64,000 nt of DNA. Source: Leptolyngbya cf. ectocarpi LEGE 11479. GTDB lineage: Bacteria > Cyanobacteriota > Cyanobacteriia > Phormidesmidales > Phormidesmidaceae. The stretch lies in assembly GCF_015207065.1 (NCBI RefSeq), contig NZ_JADEXP010000001.1, positions 1-64,000 of the forward strand. The letters run 5' to 3'. Shown piece after piece: positions 29,557 through 37,578 of the stretch. The notes beneath the pieces were generated by a model, which worked only from the letters and a program-made list of their open reading frames with translations, was not told the DNA's origin and ran no database searches. Position numbers and translations under genes: made by a program. How positions within the stretch are numbered: the stretch's first letter is position 1; the number at the start of each line of letters is the position of its first letter.

Positions 29557-30159
29557 ATGTCCTTTCATTCTGCTCAACCTCATGAAAATGGTCCATCTGG
29601 CAATTTTGAGCCATGGGGCGATTTTTCCCAATATGTTGACGGCGGTAGTCATGAGTTCCCTGCTGCTAGCACTGATGAGCAAACTGATCAGCAAAGGACA
29701 TTTGCCTCAGAGGAATCAGAGAAATCTGACGACGAAGCCAAGTTTGAACTTTTGAGTGCTTACCTAGACGATGAAGTGACCGCTGAGGAAAGACAGCTGG
29801 TCGCCCAGTGGCTGAGGGATGATCCCAACATTCAGCAAATGTATCAACAGTTGCTCATGCTCCGACAAGCGATTCGGACGGCCCCTGTGCCCGAGCAGCC
29901 TGCCCTAAAGGTTCCTTCGCCGCCTAAGCTATGGGAGGGGACCTCCTTAGGAATGATGCGTTGGACGTTGGTTTGTGCGGTTGCGATCGCACTTCTAGGC
30001 GGTCTTAGCCAACTAACCACAACCAGCGGTCGCCAGAACCTCCAAGAAGCTTGGCAGTTTATCAAAACCCTACCCCAAGGAACATTACTAGAACTGGCTT
30101 CAACCACCAGGGAAAACGCAACTGAGCCCCCCGTGCAGTTGGGTCAGAACATAAAGTAG
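29557..30159 (+). CDS. Anti-sigma factor-like single-pass membrane protein
   Basis: 200 residues. A disordered acidic N-terminus (1-60) is followed by an anti-sigma-domain-like helix set, FELLSAYLDDEVTAEERQLV (63-82) and AQWLRDDPNIQQMYQQLLML, then one membrane helix at about 128-148 and a short external tail. No HxxxCxxC zinc motif is present, so it would be a non-zinc member. Such proteins hold ECF or group sigma factors at the membrane. No sigma gene lies next to it, which is unusual. The partner is unknown. Confidence 0.7.
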   Translation: MSFHSAQPHENGPSGNFEPWGDFSQYVDGGSHEFPAASTDEQTDQQRTFASEESEKSDDEAKFELLSAYLDDEVTAEERQLVAQWLRDDPNIQQMYQQLLMLRQAIRTAPVPEQPALKVPSPPKLWEGTSLGMMRWTLVCAVAIALLGGLSQLTTTSGRQNLQEAWQFIKTLPQGTLLELASTTRENATEPPVQLGQNIK

Positions 30160-30173
30160 GACTCTTGAATAAA

Positions 30174-30191
30174 GACCTGGTTTTCTAGGTC
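30174..30191. terminator. Bidirectional hairpin between anti-sigma-like and FIST genes
   Basis: GACCTGG (30174-30180) pairs with CTAGGTC (30185-30191) around TTTT, with one G-T wobble. It overlaps the stop of the FIST gene in a convergent gap of about 30 bp. Confidence 0.5.
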
Positions 30192-31425
30192 ACGACTCTT
30201 CTAATTCACGACAAATGCCAAACACGGAGGTAAACCCGTGGAGAAAGGTCGTTTTCCCTACAGGCCCAATTTCACCACTACAAAAGAATCCACCTAGGGG
30301 GACAGACCCGAGCTGACGACTAAACTGCTCGGTGTCACAATTGGGTTCATCAAACAGGCTCGTACCCCGTCCATTACAGGCAAACAGGAGGGCACCTGAG
30401 GGCGCGGCACAGGCTTGATGATCGATGCGATAGGTTTCCAACAAACTGGCCAGGTCATCTTTAGCCGTGTTGGCATCTCTCAAATGAAACTGAATCCGCT
30501 GGCCAGGGCGAATGCGGTCGGCAATTGCGATCGCACCAACTTTAGGATCCACACCCACTAAGTTACGAATCAAAAAATCGCCCTGTCCCAAAGCCTGCTT
30601 AAAGCTACTCTGAGCCAGCCCAATAAACAATGACTCCTGAGCCAGCTGCCGATCGGTTTCATCTAAGTCTTGAAACAGCTCCTGTAGAGCTTCAAGGGGG
30701 GTTTGCTCGGCAGCCTCATCACTACTAACGGACTGGGCAGCCACCTTGGTCACCACGTTGCGATCCCCTTCAACCACACGAAATGTGGGGCCAATAGGGC
30801 GACAGCCCTGGGCCACAATGGCATCAATGGTGATATTGCCAAACAGAGCAACACCAATGACCCCTTGACGGTAGAGCTGCTGACCACAAAACAATCCACA
30901 GCTGCGGCTAATGCTCTCAATACCAGCCAGCCCACCCACTTTTACCGCATCTGGATAAGCAAAATCCAACCCTTGCAGCAGGTCGTTCATGCCCGATGCA
31001 AAGGGATCCGCCATCAGCAGGAAATGGGGATTGTCTGCCGGTGTGACTCCAATAATTTCAGTCCACTCGCTGGGGGGACTGTCTAAATCCGGCAGCTCAT
31101 CAATGGAAAGATGAAAGCCTTGAATATTAACATCGGGCAAATGGGCAACGGTCAAACTAATGCCAGCGGTTTCTTCCACTTCTATAAGATGGCCGTCACT
31201 GGTATTACCAATTACGCCACTCCCACTACAGCCAATAATATGAGCTCCCCCCAGGGGACCTTTGAGCAATGGCAATACGCGGGAATATTCGCTAGCAAAG
31301 GCAGATGAAATAAAAATAATGGCCAAGTTCGGAGCTGCTTCTAGCTGGGTCAATACCCGCTCAATGACCTCTCGCAGCGCTAACTCTAGTGAAGGGTGGG
31401 TAGAGACAGCACTGGCCCATTTCAT
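30190..31425 (-). CDS. FIST-domain sensory protein
   Basis: 411 residues from ATG 31425 (MKWASAVSTHPSLELAL); a TTG at 31455 could add ten residues. FIST_N spans about 20-230 (LAIIFISSAFASEYSRVLP, GCSGSGVIG) and FIST_C about 250-400 (ALLFACNGRGTSLF, PLGGFFCSGEIGPVG, FLHGFTSVF). FIST domains are predicted small-ligand, probably amino-acid, sensors and are usually linked to signalling proteins. Here it is stand-alone, soluble and convergent with an anti-sigma-like gene. The conserved cysteines of FIST_C are kept. Confidence 0.87.
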   Translation of the reverse strand: MKWASAVSTHPSLELALREVIERVLTQLEAAPNLAIIFISSAFASEYSRVLPLLKGPLGGAHIIGCSGSGVIGNTSDGHLIEVEETAGISLTVAHLPDVNIQGFHLSIDELPDLDSPPSEWTEIIGVTPADNPHFLLMADPFASGMNDLLQGLDFAYPDAVKVGGLAGIESISRSCGLFCGQQLYRQGVIGVALFGNITIDAIVAQGCRPIGPTFRVVEGDRNVVTKVAAQSVSSDEAAEQTPLEALQELFQDLDETDRQLAQESLFIGLAQSSFKQALGQGDFLIRNLVGVDPKVGAIAIADRIRPGQRIQFHLRDANTAKDDLASLLETYRIDHQACAAPSGALLFACNGRGTSLFDEPNCDTEQFSRQLGSVPLGGFFCSGEIGPVGKTTFLHGFTSVFGICRELEES

Positions 31426-31850
31426 AGCGTTTGATGATGACGATGGCAAACTCAATACTCTGCAAAGGTTTAGATCAAAAGGGTTAGATCAAAATACTAG
31501 CAGTCTATCCCCAAGCCTCCTGACATTAGGCTTGATCTTAGCTGTTTATAGGTGGGCAAACAGCGCAGGTAACTGGAAGTACCCCATAGCTGAAAGTAAA
31601 ATCCTGATTAACATCAAAGCCATAGCAGAATACCTTGGCCATGGCCACGTTTTAGCAATTACAAAATGCTTCTTTAGATACAACGAGTTTTCAGAAACCG
31701 AAGTTACCATAGGATGTGTAAACCACCTTGAGCACTAGGGTGCTTCTAGTGGGAATAGTTCCTACAGTGCCTCCGTAGGCCATTGGAAACGGTTGCAAAC
31801 ACGCTTTCAAATTACATACATCCATTGAAAGTCAAGGTAGATAATAGATT
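31426..31850. other. Gap upstream of cp12 and the FIST gene
   Basis: About 425 bp between divergent genes. A plus-strand open frame crosses it from inside the FIST gene to 31738, but it resembles nothing known. CAAGCCT/AGGCTTG around 31512-31535 is a small dyad. No RNA gene was recognised. Confidence 0.35.
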
Positions 31851-32075
31851 ATGAGCGATATCCAAGAAAAAATCTCTGAAGAGATCAAAACAGCCCGCGA
31901 CGTCTGCAGCACTGATGGCACTGGTTCTGAAAATTGCGCAGCAGCTTGGGACGCGGTGGAAGAACTCCAAGCTGAAGCTTCACACCAGCGCTCCTCAGAG
32001 AAGCCTAAGACTAACTTTGAAACTTACTGTGATGAAAACCCTGAAGCTGATGAGTGCCGAATCTACGAAGATTAA
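31851..32075 (+). CDS. cp12: CP12, redox regulator of the Calvin cycle
   Basis: 74 residues with all CP12 features: N-terminal cysteine pair C19/C29, the AWDAVEEL motif at 32-39, and C-terminal pair C60/C69 ending ECRIYED. CP12 is an intrinsically disordered linker that, when its cysteines are oxidised in the dark, joins GAPDH and phosphoribulokinase into an inactive complex. The C-terminal tail inserts into the GAPDH active site. Full-length form, not the truncated or CBS-fused variants. Confidence 0.97.
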   Translation: MSDIQEKISEEIKTARDVCSTDGTGSENCAAAWDAVEELQAEASHQRSSEKPKTNFETYCDENPEADECRIYED

Positions 32076-32153
32076 CGCCACAGCTGCTGGATCATCTTCC
32101 ATCTAACAACTCGGATGCTATGGAGCTGAAGATCTAGTTAGTTTGGGTACATT

Positions 32154-32190
32154 AAGGCCGAGTTTCCTTTCTCCTAAGGGGCTCGGCCTT
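32154..32190 (+). terminator. Hairpin after cp12
   Basis: AAGGCCGAG (32154-32162) pairs perfectly with CTCGGCCTT (32182-32190) around a 19-nt loop that can itself fold (CCTT with AAGG). No U-run follows. Confidence 0.55.
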
Positions 32191-32297
32191 ATGCATGGAG
32201 ATCGGAGTGGCGCCTTTAAGAGAGTACCGCTATGGCCTCTGACTACCGCCCTGCAATGTTAACCTAGAGAGCGCTTTGATTGCTCATCATTACTTTC

Positions 32298-32894
32298 ATG
32301 CCTAGTTCTTCATTCCTACAGTCATTGGTTTGGACAGACTATCGTCTGGCAGTCGTATTTACCGTGCTGCTACCTCTGGTGCTCTTGGTTTGGGCACTGG
32401 TCACCCGAGCGGAGGTCCCCCAACAGCTACTAGTTATTTATTGGAAAGTGTCCAGTCTATTGGCGATCAGCCTGTACTTGATGATTGCAGAGCTGCCGTT
32501 CAGCTTTTTAACGGCTGTGATGGCACGGGTGCTGATGCCTGTATCCCTGTGGTTTTGGGCCGATCTCAATGAAGAAATTCGAGAGCAGCCTTTTTCTTGG
32601 CTAAAACTAGCGTTTACAGCTTGGCGGTGGGGACTGACGTTTTTCTGTGGGTTGGGCGTACTGTTTCAGCTACCGTTTTTACGCTGTGCATTTTCTCGAG
32701 CAGCCTTTGGTAGCGAAAGCTGTCAAGTTTGGTTAGAGGCACCCAAGCTGTTTAGGCAATCTTTTCATTCTGGATTTACACCGGGCTTTCTTGGTTTTTG
32801 GGCAATTTTGGCTCTGGTTATCTACATTCTGAGCCTAAGCTACTTTATTTTTGTCAAACTGGGACGTCAGGGACGCTCAGCCCTCAATCAGTAG
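32298..32894 (+). CDS. DUF3177 family membrane protein
   Basis: 198 residues from ATG 32298; an in-frame TTG at 32280 is less likely. Four to five hydrophobic segments (about 15-35, 44-85, 110-130, 165-190) and the pattern SLVWTDYRLAVVFTVLLPL fit DUF3177, a cyanobacterial family of unknown function. FWADLNEEIREQPFSWLKL may be a cytoplasmic loop. It is followed by a small ORF 40 bp later on the same strand. Confidence 0.8.
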   Translation: MPSSSFLQSLVWTDYRLAVVFTVLLPLVLLVWALVTRAEVPQQLLVIYWKVSSLLAISLYLMIAELPFSFLTAVMARVLMPVSLWFWADLNEEIREQPFSWLKLAFTAWRWGLTFFCGLGVLFQLPFLRCAFSRAAFGSESCQVWLEAPKLFRQSFHSGFTPGFLGFWAILALVIYILSLSYFIFVKLGRQGRSALNQ

Positions 32895-32934
32895 GCTCCC
32901 GATGAAGCTCTCTGGTTAAGCCCCACAGGAAGCT

Positions 32935-33228
32935 ATGACAGGATCAATCGAAAAACAGCTTGAGCACTACACGCTGCAACATCCCCAAGAAGTACTACTG
33001 GTTGCAGCTGAGGTCAACGGAGACCCAGATGAAATTTTAATATTTAGGGGATTTTCTAGTTCTCTAGTGCGCCCCACGGCACCCGATCCAGATGTCCCGG
33101 TGTTGCCTAACGATGCCGTCATTATTGCGATTGATCGTTTAGCTGGCCCTTACCTACCCGACTGCCCCAATTACCTGGAACGGCAGATTAGCTGGGATGA
33201 GTTCGCCCAGCGATTAACTAATCCTTGA
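32935..33228 (+). CDS. Small conserved hypothetical protein
   Basis: 97 residues, soluble, acidic. It begins with a helix (SIEKQLEHYTLQHPQEVLLV), then beta-rich ILIFRGFSSSLVRPTAPDPD and VPVLPNDAVIIAIDRLAGPY, ending in EFAQRL. The DP-rich turn and the AVI-IAID strand look like a conserved family of cyanobacteria and plastids, but I cannot name it securely. Downstream of DUF3177, with which it may share a transcript. Confidence 0.65.
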   Translation: MTGSIEKQLEHYTLQHPQEVLLVAAEVNGDPDEILIFRGFSSSLVRPTAPDPDVPVLPNDAVIIAIDRLAGPYLPDCPNYLERQISWDEFAQRLTNP

Positions 33229-33346
33229 GGTTACACTCGTTACGTTCAAGACCTGTCACAATAGATACCAGCTGTATAGAATTCTGTGCTGATTTCTAGT
33301 GCAGCTGGCTGTTTCGGTAGCTTTTCATCGCGATTCGTCCTCTGCT

Positions 33347-34417
33347 ATGCATCAAACGCAAGATTTACATGTGGTTGAGACTCGGCCACTGATCAGTCCA
33401 GCTTTTCTCCACGCCGAGCTTCCCCTGACTCAGTCAGCCGCTGCTTTGGTCGCTAAAACTCGCGATCGCATTCGCAATATTCTCTACAACGAAGATCGTC
33501 GTCTGCTGGTAATTGTGGGTCCTTGCTCGGTGCATGATATTGCCGCCGCCCGTGACTATGGCGCTCGGCTGGTTAAACTCCGGGAAGCCCTATCTGATCG
33601 CCTAGAGATTGTCATGCGGGTTTATTTCGAAAAACCTCGCACCAATATTGGCTGGAAAGGATTGATCAACGACCCCCACTTAGATGGCAGTTACGATATC
33701 AACCAGGGACTGCGATTAGCCCGTAAGCTGCTGATCGACCTGGCTGAAATCGGTTTACCAGCGGCCACCGAACTCCTTGATCCGATTACGCCCCAGTACA
33801 TTGCTGATGTTATTTCCTGGACCGCTATCGGTGCTCGTACCACCGAAAGCCAAACCCACCGGGAAATGGCCTCTGGATTGTCCATGCCCATCGGCTTTAA
33901 AAACAATACCGACGGTAGTTTACAGGCGGCCACCAATGCCATGGTGGCCGCCAGCCGTTCCCACCATTTCCTAGGCATCAACCACAGCGGTTTGGCCAGC
34001 ATTGTGGCTACCACCGGCAACCCAGACGGGCATTTAGTTTTGCGTGGGGGCAAAAATGGGCCTAACTATAGTGTGGAAAATGTGGAACAGGCGGTAGAGC
34101 AGCTGTCCAAAGCAGGGCTCAACCCGAGACTGATGGTGGATTGTAGCCATGCCAATGCCAACAAAAAACACCAGCAGCAAGCTGTGGTCTTAAGTAATAT
34201 TGCGGAGCAACTCAAAACAGGCTCCCGTCATATTCTTGGCGTCATGATTGAAAGCCACATCAAAGCGGGTCGCCAGTCTCTCCCTGAGAATTTAGACGAT
34301 TTAGTTTATGGTCAAAGCATCACCGATGCCTGTGTAGATTTCGAAACGACCGAGACCATGCTGGAGCAGCTAGCAGTCGCGGTGGAGCCCCATTTGTCCG
34401 CTACTACCCCGCGCTAG
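33347..34417 (+). CDS. aroG: 3-deoxy-7-phosphoheptulonate synthase (class I DAHP synthase)
   Basis: 356 residues from ATG 33347; a GTG 16 codons upstream is less likely because E. coli AroG is 350 residues. It joins phosphoenolpyruvate and erythrose 4-phosphate, the first step to aromatic amino acids, quinones and tocopherol. Motifs: LLVIVGPCSVHD, YFEKPRTNIGWKGLINDP, the metal-binding cysteine in GPCS, GIKNNTDG-like GFKNNTDGS, and DCSHANANK. Its TAG stop is shared in a CTAG overlap with the convergent barrel gene. Confidence 0.95.
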   Translation: MHQTQDLHVVETRPLISPAFLHAELPLTQSAAALVAKTRDRIRNILYNEDRRLLVIVGPCSVHDIAAARDYGARLVKLREALSDRLEIVMRVYFEKPRTNIGWKGLINDPHLDGSYDINQGLRLARKLLIDLAEIGLPAATELLDPITPQYIADVISWTAIGARTTESQTHREMASGLSMPIGFKNNTDGSLQAATNAMVAASRSHHFLGINHSGLASIVATTGNPDGHLVLRGGKNGPNYSVENVEQAVEQLSKAGLNPRLMVDCSHANANKKHQQQAVVLSNIAEQLKTGSRHILGVMIESHIKAGRQSLPENLDDLVYGQSITDACVDFETTETMLEQLAVAVEPHLSATTPR

Positions 34418-35565
34418 AACAGAGGCAGGTTAATGTTGACGCTCGCTCCATAGATCGTGTCATCAAAGTTTACATTTGGTCGGGACGAGCGGCCAAATCG
34501 TAATCCGGTAAACACGCTCAAACGAGTTGTGCTGGAGAGGTCGTGACTGAACTGCGCTAGCACTTGATGATACGTGTCATGACGCGATACTTGAGTGTAA
34601 TCGTCAAGAAATAGCTGATAAAGCAAACTCACGCGGGTCTGAGGATCAAACCCATAGTTTAGGGAGCCGGTAGCAATCTGACTAAAACGGCTAAATTCTT
34701 CTGGGTCGCTGTAGCTCAAACGAGCCTGATAATAGGCATCGACCCAGGTGCGATTATTTAAAATGTCGCGTCTGCTGAGCAGTAGCTCTACGTAGTTAGC
34801 CGTAAAGAATGAATCGCTGCCGGGGGTAGTGAGGTCTTGGTAGCGCCAGTTAAGCTGGCCATAGCTACGCGTTCCCAACCGTTGTCGAATACCGGCTTGA
34901 AACTGAATTTCATCATAGTCAACAACGGATAAATCTTCGTATCGGGCCAGGTTAGCTTCAGCACTTAGCACCAGGTTGGTCTTATCCGTCAGCCGGGGAA
35001 ACGCGAACAGGCCAATACCCGTTTGATAAATCCGATCGTCGATGGGGTTAGGGGTACGGAACAAATTATTGCCCCCATAGACGTTGGCACGCCCTGTCAA
35101 AAATACGCTGGTTTGGCGAGTGGGCTCAGGCTCCACCTCTAATGGGGCATCGTCAGTCGGTCGAATGCGCAGTATACCTAGCTCACTGTCGATACCTACG
35201 GGTTGCGATCGCACCCGCAGAATCCCTAACTCATCGTCAACCTCCCCTTCAGGAACCGCCACATCCGCTGGCTGTGCATGGGCTGGCTCCGCATCGTCCT
35301 CATCATCAGCGTCCTTACCCTCCCCCACAATCTCGTCCTCCCCATCCTTACCCTCAGACGGCAGCCGGAGCATCTTGTTAGGCACCGGCTTCTCGCAACA
35401 CAGCAATGAATCATGGGCCGCCAATCCGACTGTGGCCCCCAGAGAACTTTTCCCATTTTGAGCAATCTGAGCAACCGCACTACACTGCAGTACTCCCAAG
35501 CTTCCTAGGCACATTACCAACACCTGTATGTTCACCCATGGCCTAGAAAACAGCCTCATTATCAA
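34414..35565 (-). CDS. Putative outer-membrane beta-barrel protein with acidic linker
   Basis: 383 residues. A signal peptide (1-33) is followed by an acidic, probably disordered linker (70-145) that contains the near-repeats DDELGILRVR and DSELGILRIR. From about 150 to the end there are alternating amphipathic strands (SVFLTGRANVYGG, RIYQTGIGLFAFPRL, NLVLSAEANLARYE) and a final INLPLF with C-terminal phenylalanine, a typical barrel-assembly signal. About 14 strands seem possible, but this is by eye. No named family recognised. It is divergent from the FecR gene and may belong to the same system. Confidence 0.65.
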   Translation of the reverse strand: MIMRLFSRPWVNIQVLVMCLGSLGVLQCSAVAQIAQNGKSSLGATVGLAAHDSLLCCEKPVPNKMLRLPSEGKDGEDEIVGEGKDADDEDDAEPAHAQPADVAVPEGEVDDELGILRVRSQPVGIDSELGILRIRPTDDAPLEVEPEPTRQTSVFLTGRANVYGGNNLFRTPNPIDDRIYQTGIGLFAFPRLTDKTNLVLSAEANLARYEDLSVVDYDEIQFQAGIRQRLGTRSYGQLNWRYQDLTTPGSDSFFTANYVELLLSRRDILNNRTWVDAYYQARLSYSDPEEFSRFSQIATGSLNYGFDPQTRVSLLYQLFLDDYTQVSRHDTYHQVLAQFSHDLSSTTRLSVFTGLRFGRSSRPNVNFDDTIYGASVNINLPLF

Positions 35566-35945
35566 CGTTCCAGATCGTTAACACACTCATTTACTTGTTA
35601 CCAGCACACCAATAGCGACTCAACCGCACAATGGCGTTACTTTCTCTAAAAGCCAAACATTCGCCCAACATTCGTAATATAGTGCAGAAAAATTAGCGTA
35701 AAAAAGCTACCTGCACAGACCAAACATCATCACTGAATGTTGCTAACCCAAATACCTAAATTTTTCTACCAAACAATAAAAAATAAGGAATAATGGCCTT
35801 AAAATTGAGTAAATCACATGATTTAGCCCTCAATTTAAAGAATGCATAAACAGGACTGTGGCCATGATGCCAAAAAGTTAGGTAGTATTACTACTGGAGC
35901 AGAGTAAAAGTCCCTGCTCGGTGCATTCGCCCAGTACTTCTGCCC
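35566..35945. other. Divergent regulatory region between the barrel and fecR genes
   Basis: 380 bp, markedly AT-rich, with no gene. It contains a strong imperfect hairpin at 35799-35838, described separately. Promoters for both divergent genes presumably lie here. Confidence 0.45.
35799..35838. promoter_or_regulatory. Imperfect 17-bp dyad upstream of fecR-domain gene
   Basis: Outer arms TTAAAATTGAG and CTCAATTTAA pair with one bulge; inner arms TAAATCA (35810-35816) and TGATTTA (35819-35825) pair perfectly around CA. AT-rich and about 107 bp before the start codon. It could be an operator or a 5' mRNA structure. Confidence 0.4.
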
Positions 35946-37511
35946 ATGACCCCCTGCTTTAGTATGTGCAAAGTTTCTGCCCGCTGGTGCTCAGTTTTTT
36001 TGGGTGCCTCCATTATTCTTGGCATTCCCGGTGCTGCCCTAGCGCAAACGTCGCTTACTTGGGCTAAAGTTGAGCGTTTGCGTAACCGAGTACATTTGAT
36101 TCCCAACGGTTATGGTGCCAGATTGGCTAGAGTTGCCGATGTCATGAGTATTGGTGATGCTCTAAGAACTGCACCATCAGCCCGAGCCGAGCTGCGCTTT
36201 AATGATGGCTCTTTAGCTCGAGTCGGAGAGCAAGCCACATTCCGGTTCACTCCAAATACTCGCAATTTTCAACTTTCCAATGGTACTGTCTTGCTCTTAA
36301 TTCCTCCGGGACGCGGGCGTACAACCATTCAAACTCCGAACGCTGTAACTGGCATTCAAGGCTCTGCATTATTTGTAAGAGTACGCTGTCTTGCGGAGCT
36401 AAGCTCTGAAGGAAACTGCTCTGCACCAGTAACGTTTGTCGGAGCCCTGACCAACAATCCCGCTGGGGCCATGGTTGCGTTTAACGAAAGCGGCTCACAG
36501 CAGCAACCTATTTATGCCGGAGAAATGATTGTCATCGAAGGCGATGAGATCATTGAGCGGCTTGAGTTTGACTTAAGAACTTTTTATCAAACTAGCGGAT
36601 TGGTAGAAGGGTTAAATCTGGACAGTCCCACCCCACCCGAAGAACTCTCAGAAGATCTGCAAGGGGTATGGCAAGAAATTCAGGATGCTCTGGAGCTGCA
36701 GGGAGATTTTGACGCTCAGGGCTCAGCCGAAGAAATTGTAGAAAACCCAGGTTTTCTCGCTCCAACAGTGAGCCCACTGAACGCACTAGATTCAGCGGAC
36801 TCTACGTCTCACAATATTTTTGCTGGTTTCCCTGGATTTTCAACTTCACCAGCAGCAGCTTTTCATAATGTAGCCGTTCCAGTAGTCGCATCCCAGCAAT
36901 CATCAGAAACGCCTACAGCCACAATCTTTGAATTGCCAGATAATGACGCTACGTTGAACACAGATGTTGCCAATGCAAGGCTTGGAGCTGTCCTAGGAGT
37001 CGGGACACCAGCCCCAGCTCCGGCCCCAGTAGCCGTAGTGAATACGGTTGCTCCTCCAACGATCAATACCCCAGTGACTCCAGCGGTCACAACGACGGCA
37101 CCGGTCAATACTCCGGTAACTCCAGTGGTGACCACGACTGCACCAGTTAATACTCCGGTAACCCCGGTGGTCACAACGACGGCACCGGTCAATACTCCGG
37201 TAACTCCAGTGGTGACCACGACTGCACCAGTTAATACTCCGGTAACTCCGGTGGTCACAACGACGGCACCGGTCAATACTCCGGTAACTCCAGTGGTGAC
37301 CACGACCGCACCAGTTAATACTCCGGTAACTCCGGTGGTCACAACAACGGCACCAGTCGATACTCCAACGAATCCAGGAGTACCCACTTTAGAAGCTGAT
37401 GCAATAGATCCACCAGAACGTAATGATTTATCCCAAGAAAACTTTAATTGGGATACACCTGCAACGGGTGATCCTGAAGTATTACAATCATCGCCCAATA
37501 TAGATTTGTAA
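35946..37511 (+). CDS. Secreted FecR-domain protein with Thr/Pro/Val repeats
   Basis: 521 residues. A signal peptide ends near ALAQT (about residue 34). A FecR domain follows (about 38-175): MSIGDALRTAPSARAELRF, DGSLARVGEQATFRF, RTTIQTPNAVTGIQGSALFV. A cysteine pair (RCLAELSSEGNC) may form a disulfide. Residues 374-471 are seven tandem copies of NTPVTPVVTTTAPV, a likely extended stalk. There is no N-terminal cytoplasmic anti-sigma part, so it is not a classical FecR regulator but a periplasmic or surface protein. It lies between a divergent barrel gene and a convergent CHASE2 kinase. Confidence 0.85.
   Translation: MTPCFSMCKVSARWCSVFLGASIILGIPGAALAQTSLTWAKVERLRNRVHLIPNGYGARLARVADVMSIGDALRTAPSARAELRFNDGSLARVGEQATFRFTPNTRNFQLSNGTVLLLIPPGRGRTTIQTPNAVTGIQGSALFVRVRCLAELSSEGNCSAPVTFVGALTNNPAGAMVAFNESGSQQQPIYAGEMIVIEGDEIIERLEFDLRTFYQTSGLVEGLNLDSPTPPEELSEDLQGVWQEIQDALELQGDFDAQGSAEEIVENPGFLAPTVSPLNALDSADSTSHNIFAGFPGFSTSPAAAFHNVAVPVVASQQSSETPTATIFELPDNDATLNTDVANARLGAVLGVGTPAPAPAPVAVVNTVAPPTINTPVTPAVTTTAPVNTPVTPVVTTTAPVNTPVTPVVTTTAPVNTPVTPVVTTTAPVNTPVTPVVTTTAPVNTPVTPVVTTTAPVNTPVTPVVTTTAPVDTPTNPGVPTLEADAIDPPERNDLSQENFNWDTPATGDPEVLQSSPNIDL
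37065..37358 (+). repeat. Seven tandem 42-bp repeats (84-bp higher-order unit) in the fecR-domain gene
   Basis: Seven in-frame units of 42 bp encode NTPVTPxVTTTAPV. Units alternate between two synonymous forms, A (with GTCACAACGACGGCACCG) and B (with GTGACCACGACTGCACCA), in the order A B A B A B A', so the effective period is 84 bp. The last unit is slightly diverged and is followed by a degenerate DTPTNPGVPT. Confidence 0.95.
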
Positions 37512-37578
37512 TAAATTTAGGAACCTTGCGTTCTACACACATCGTGTTGTATTGAGTTTGGCAAACATAGTTAGCCTC

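Noticed and set aside
31262-31738. 158-codon plus-strand frame overlapping the start of the FIST gene
   Set aside because: Its first half is antisense to the FIST gene and the second half resembles nothing; no Shine-Dalgarno.
36863-37498. Long open frame on the minus strand across the fecR repeats
   Set aside because: It is the mirror image of the 42-bp repeats, which lack stops on both strands. The FecR frame has a signal peptide and a recognised domain; the reverse frame has neither.
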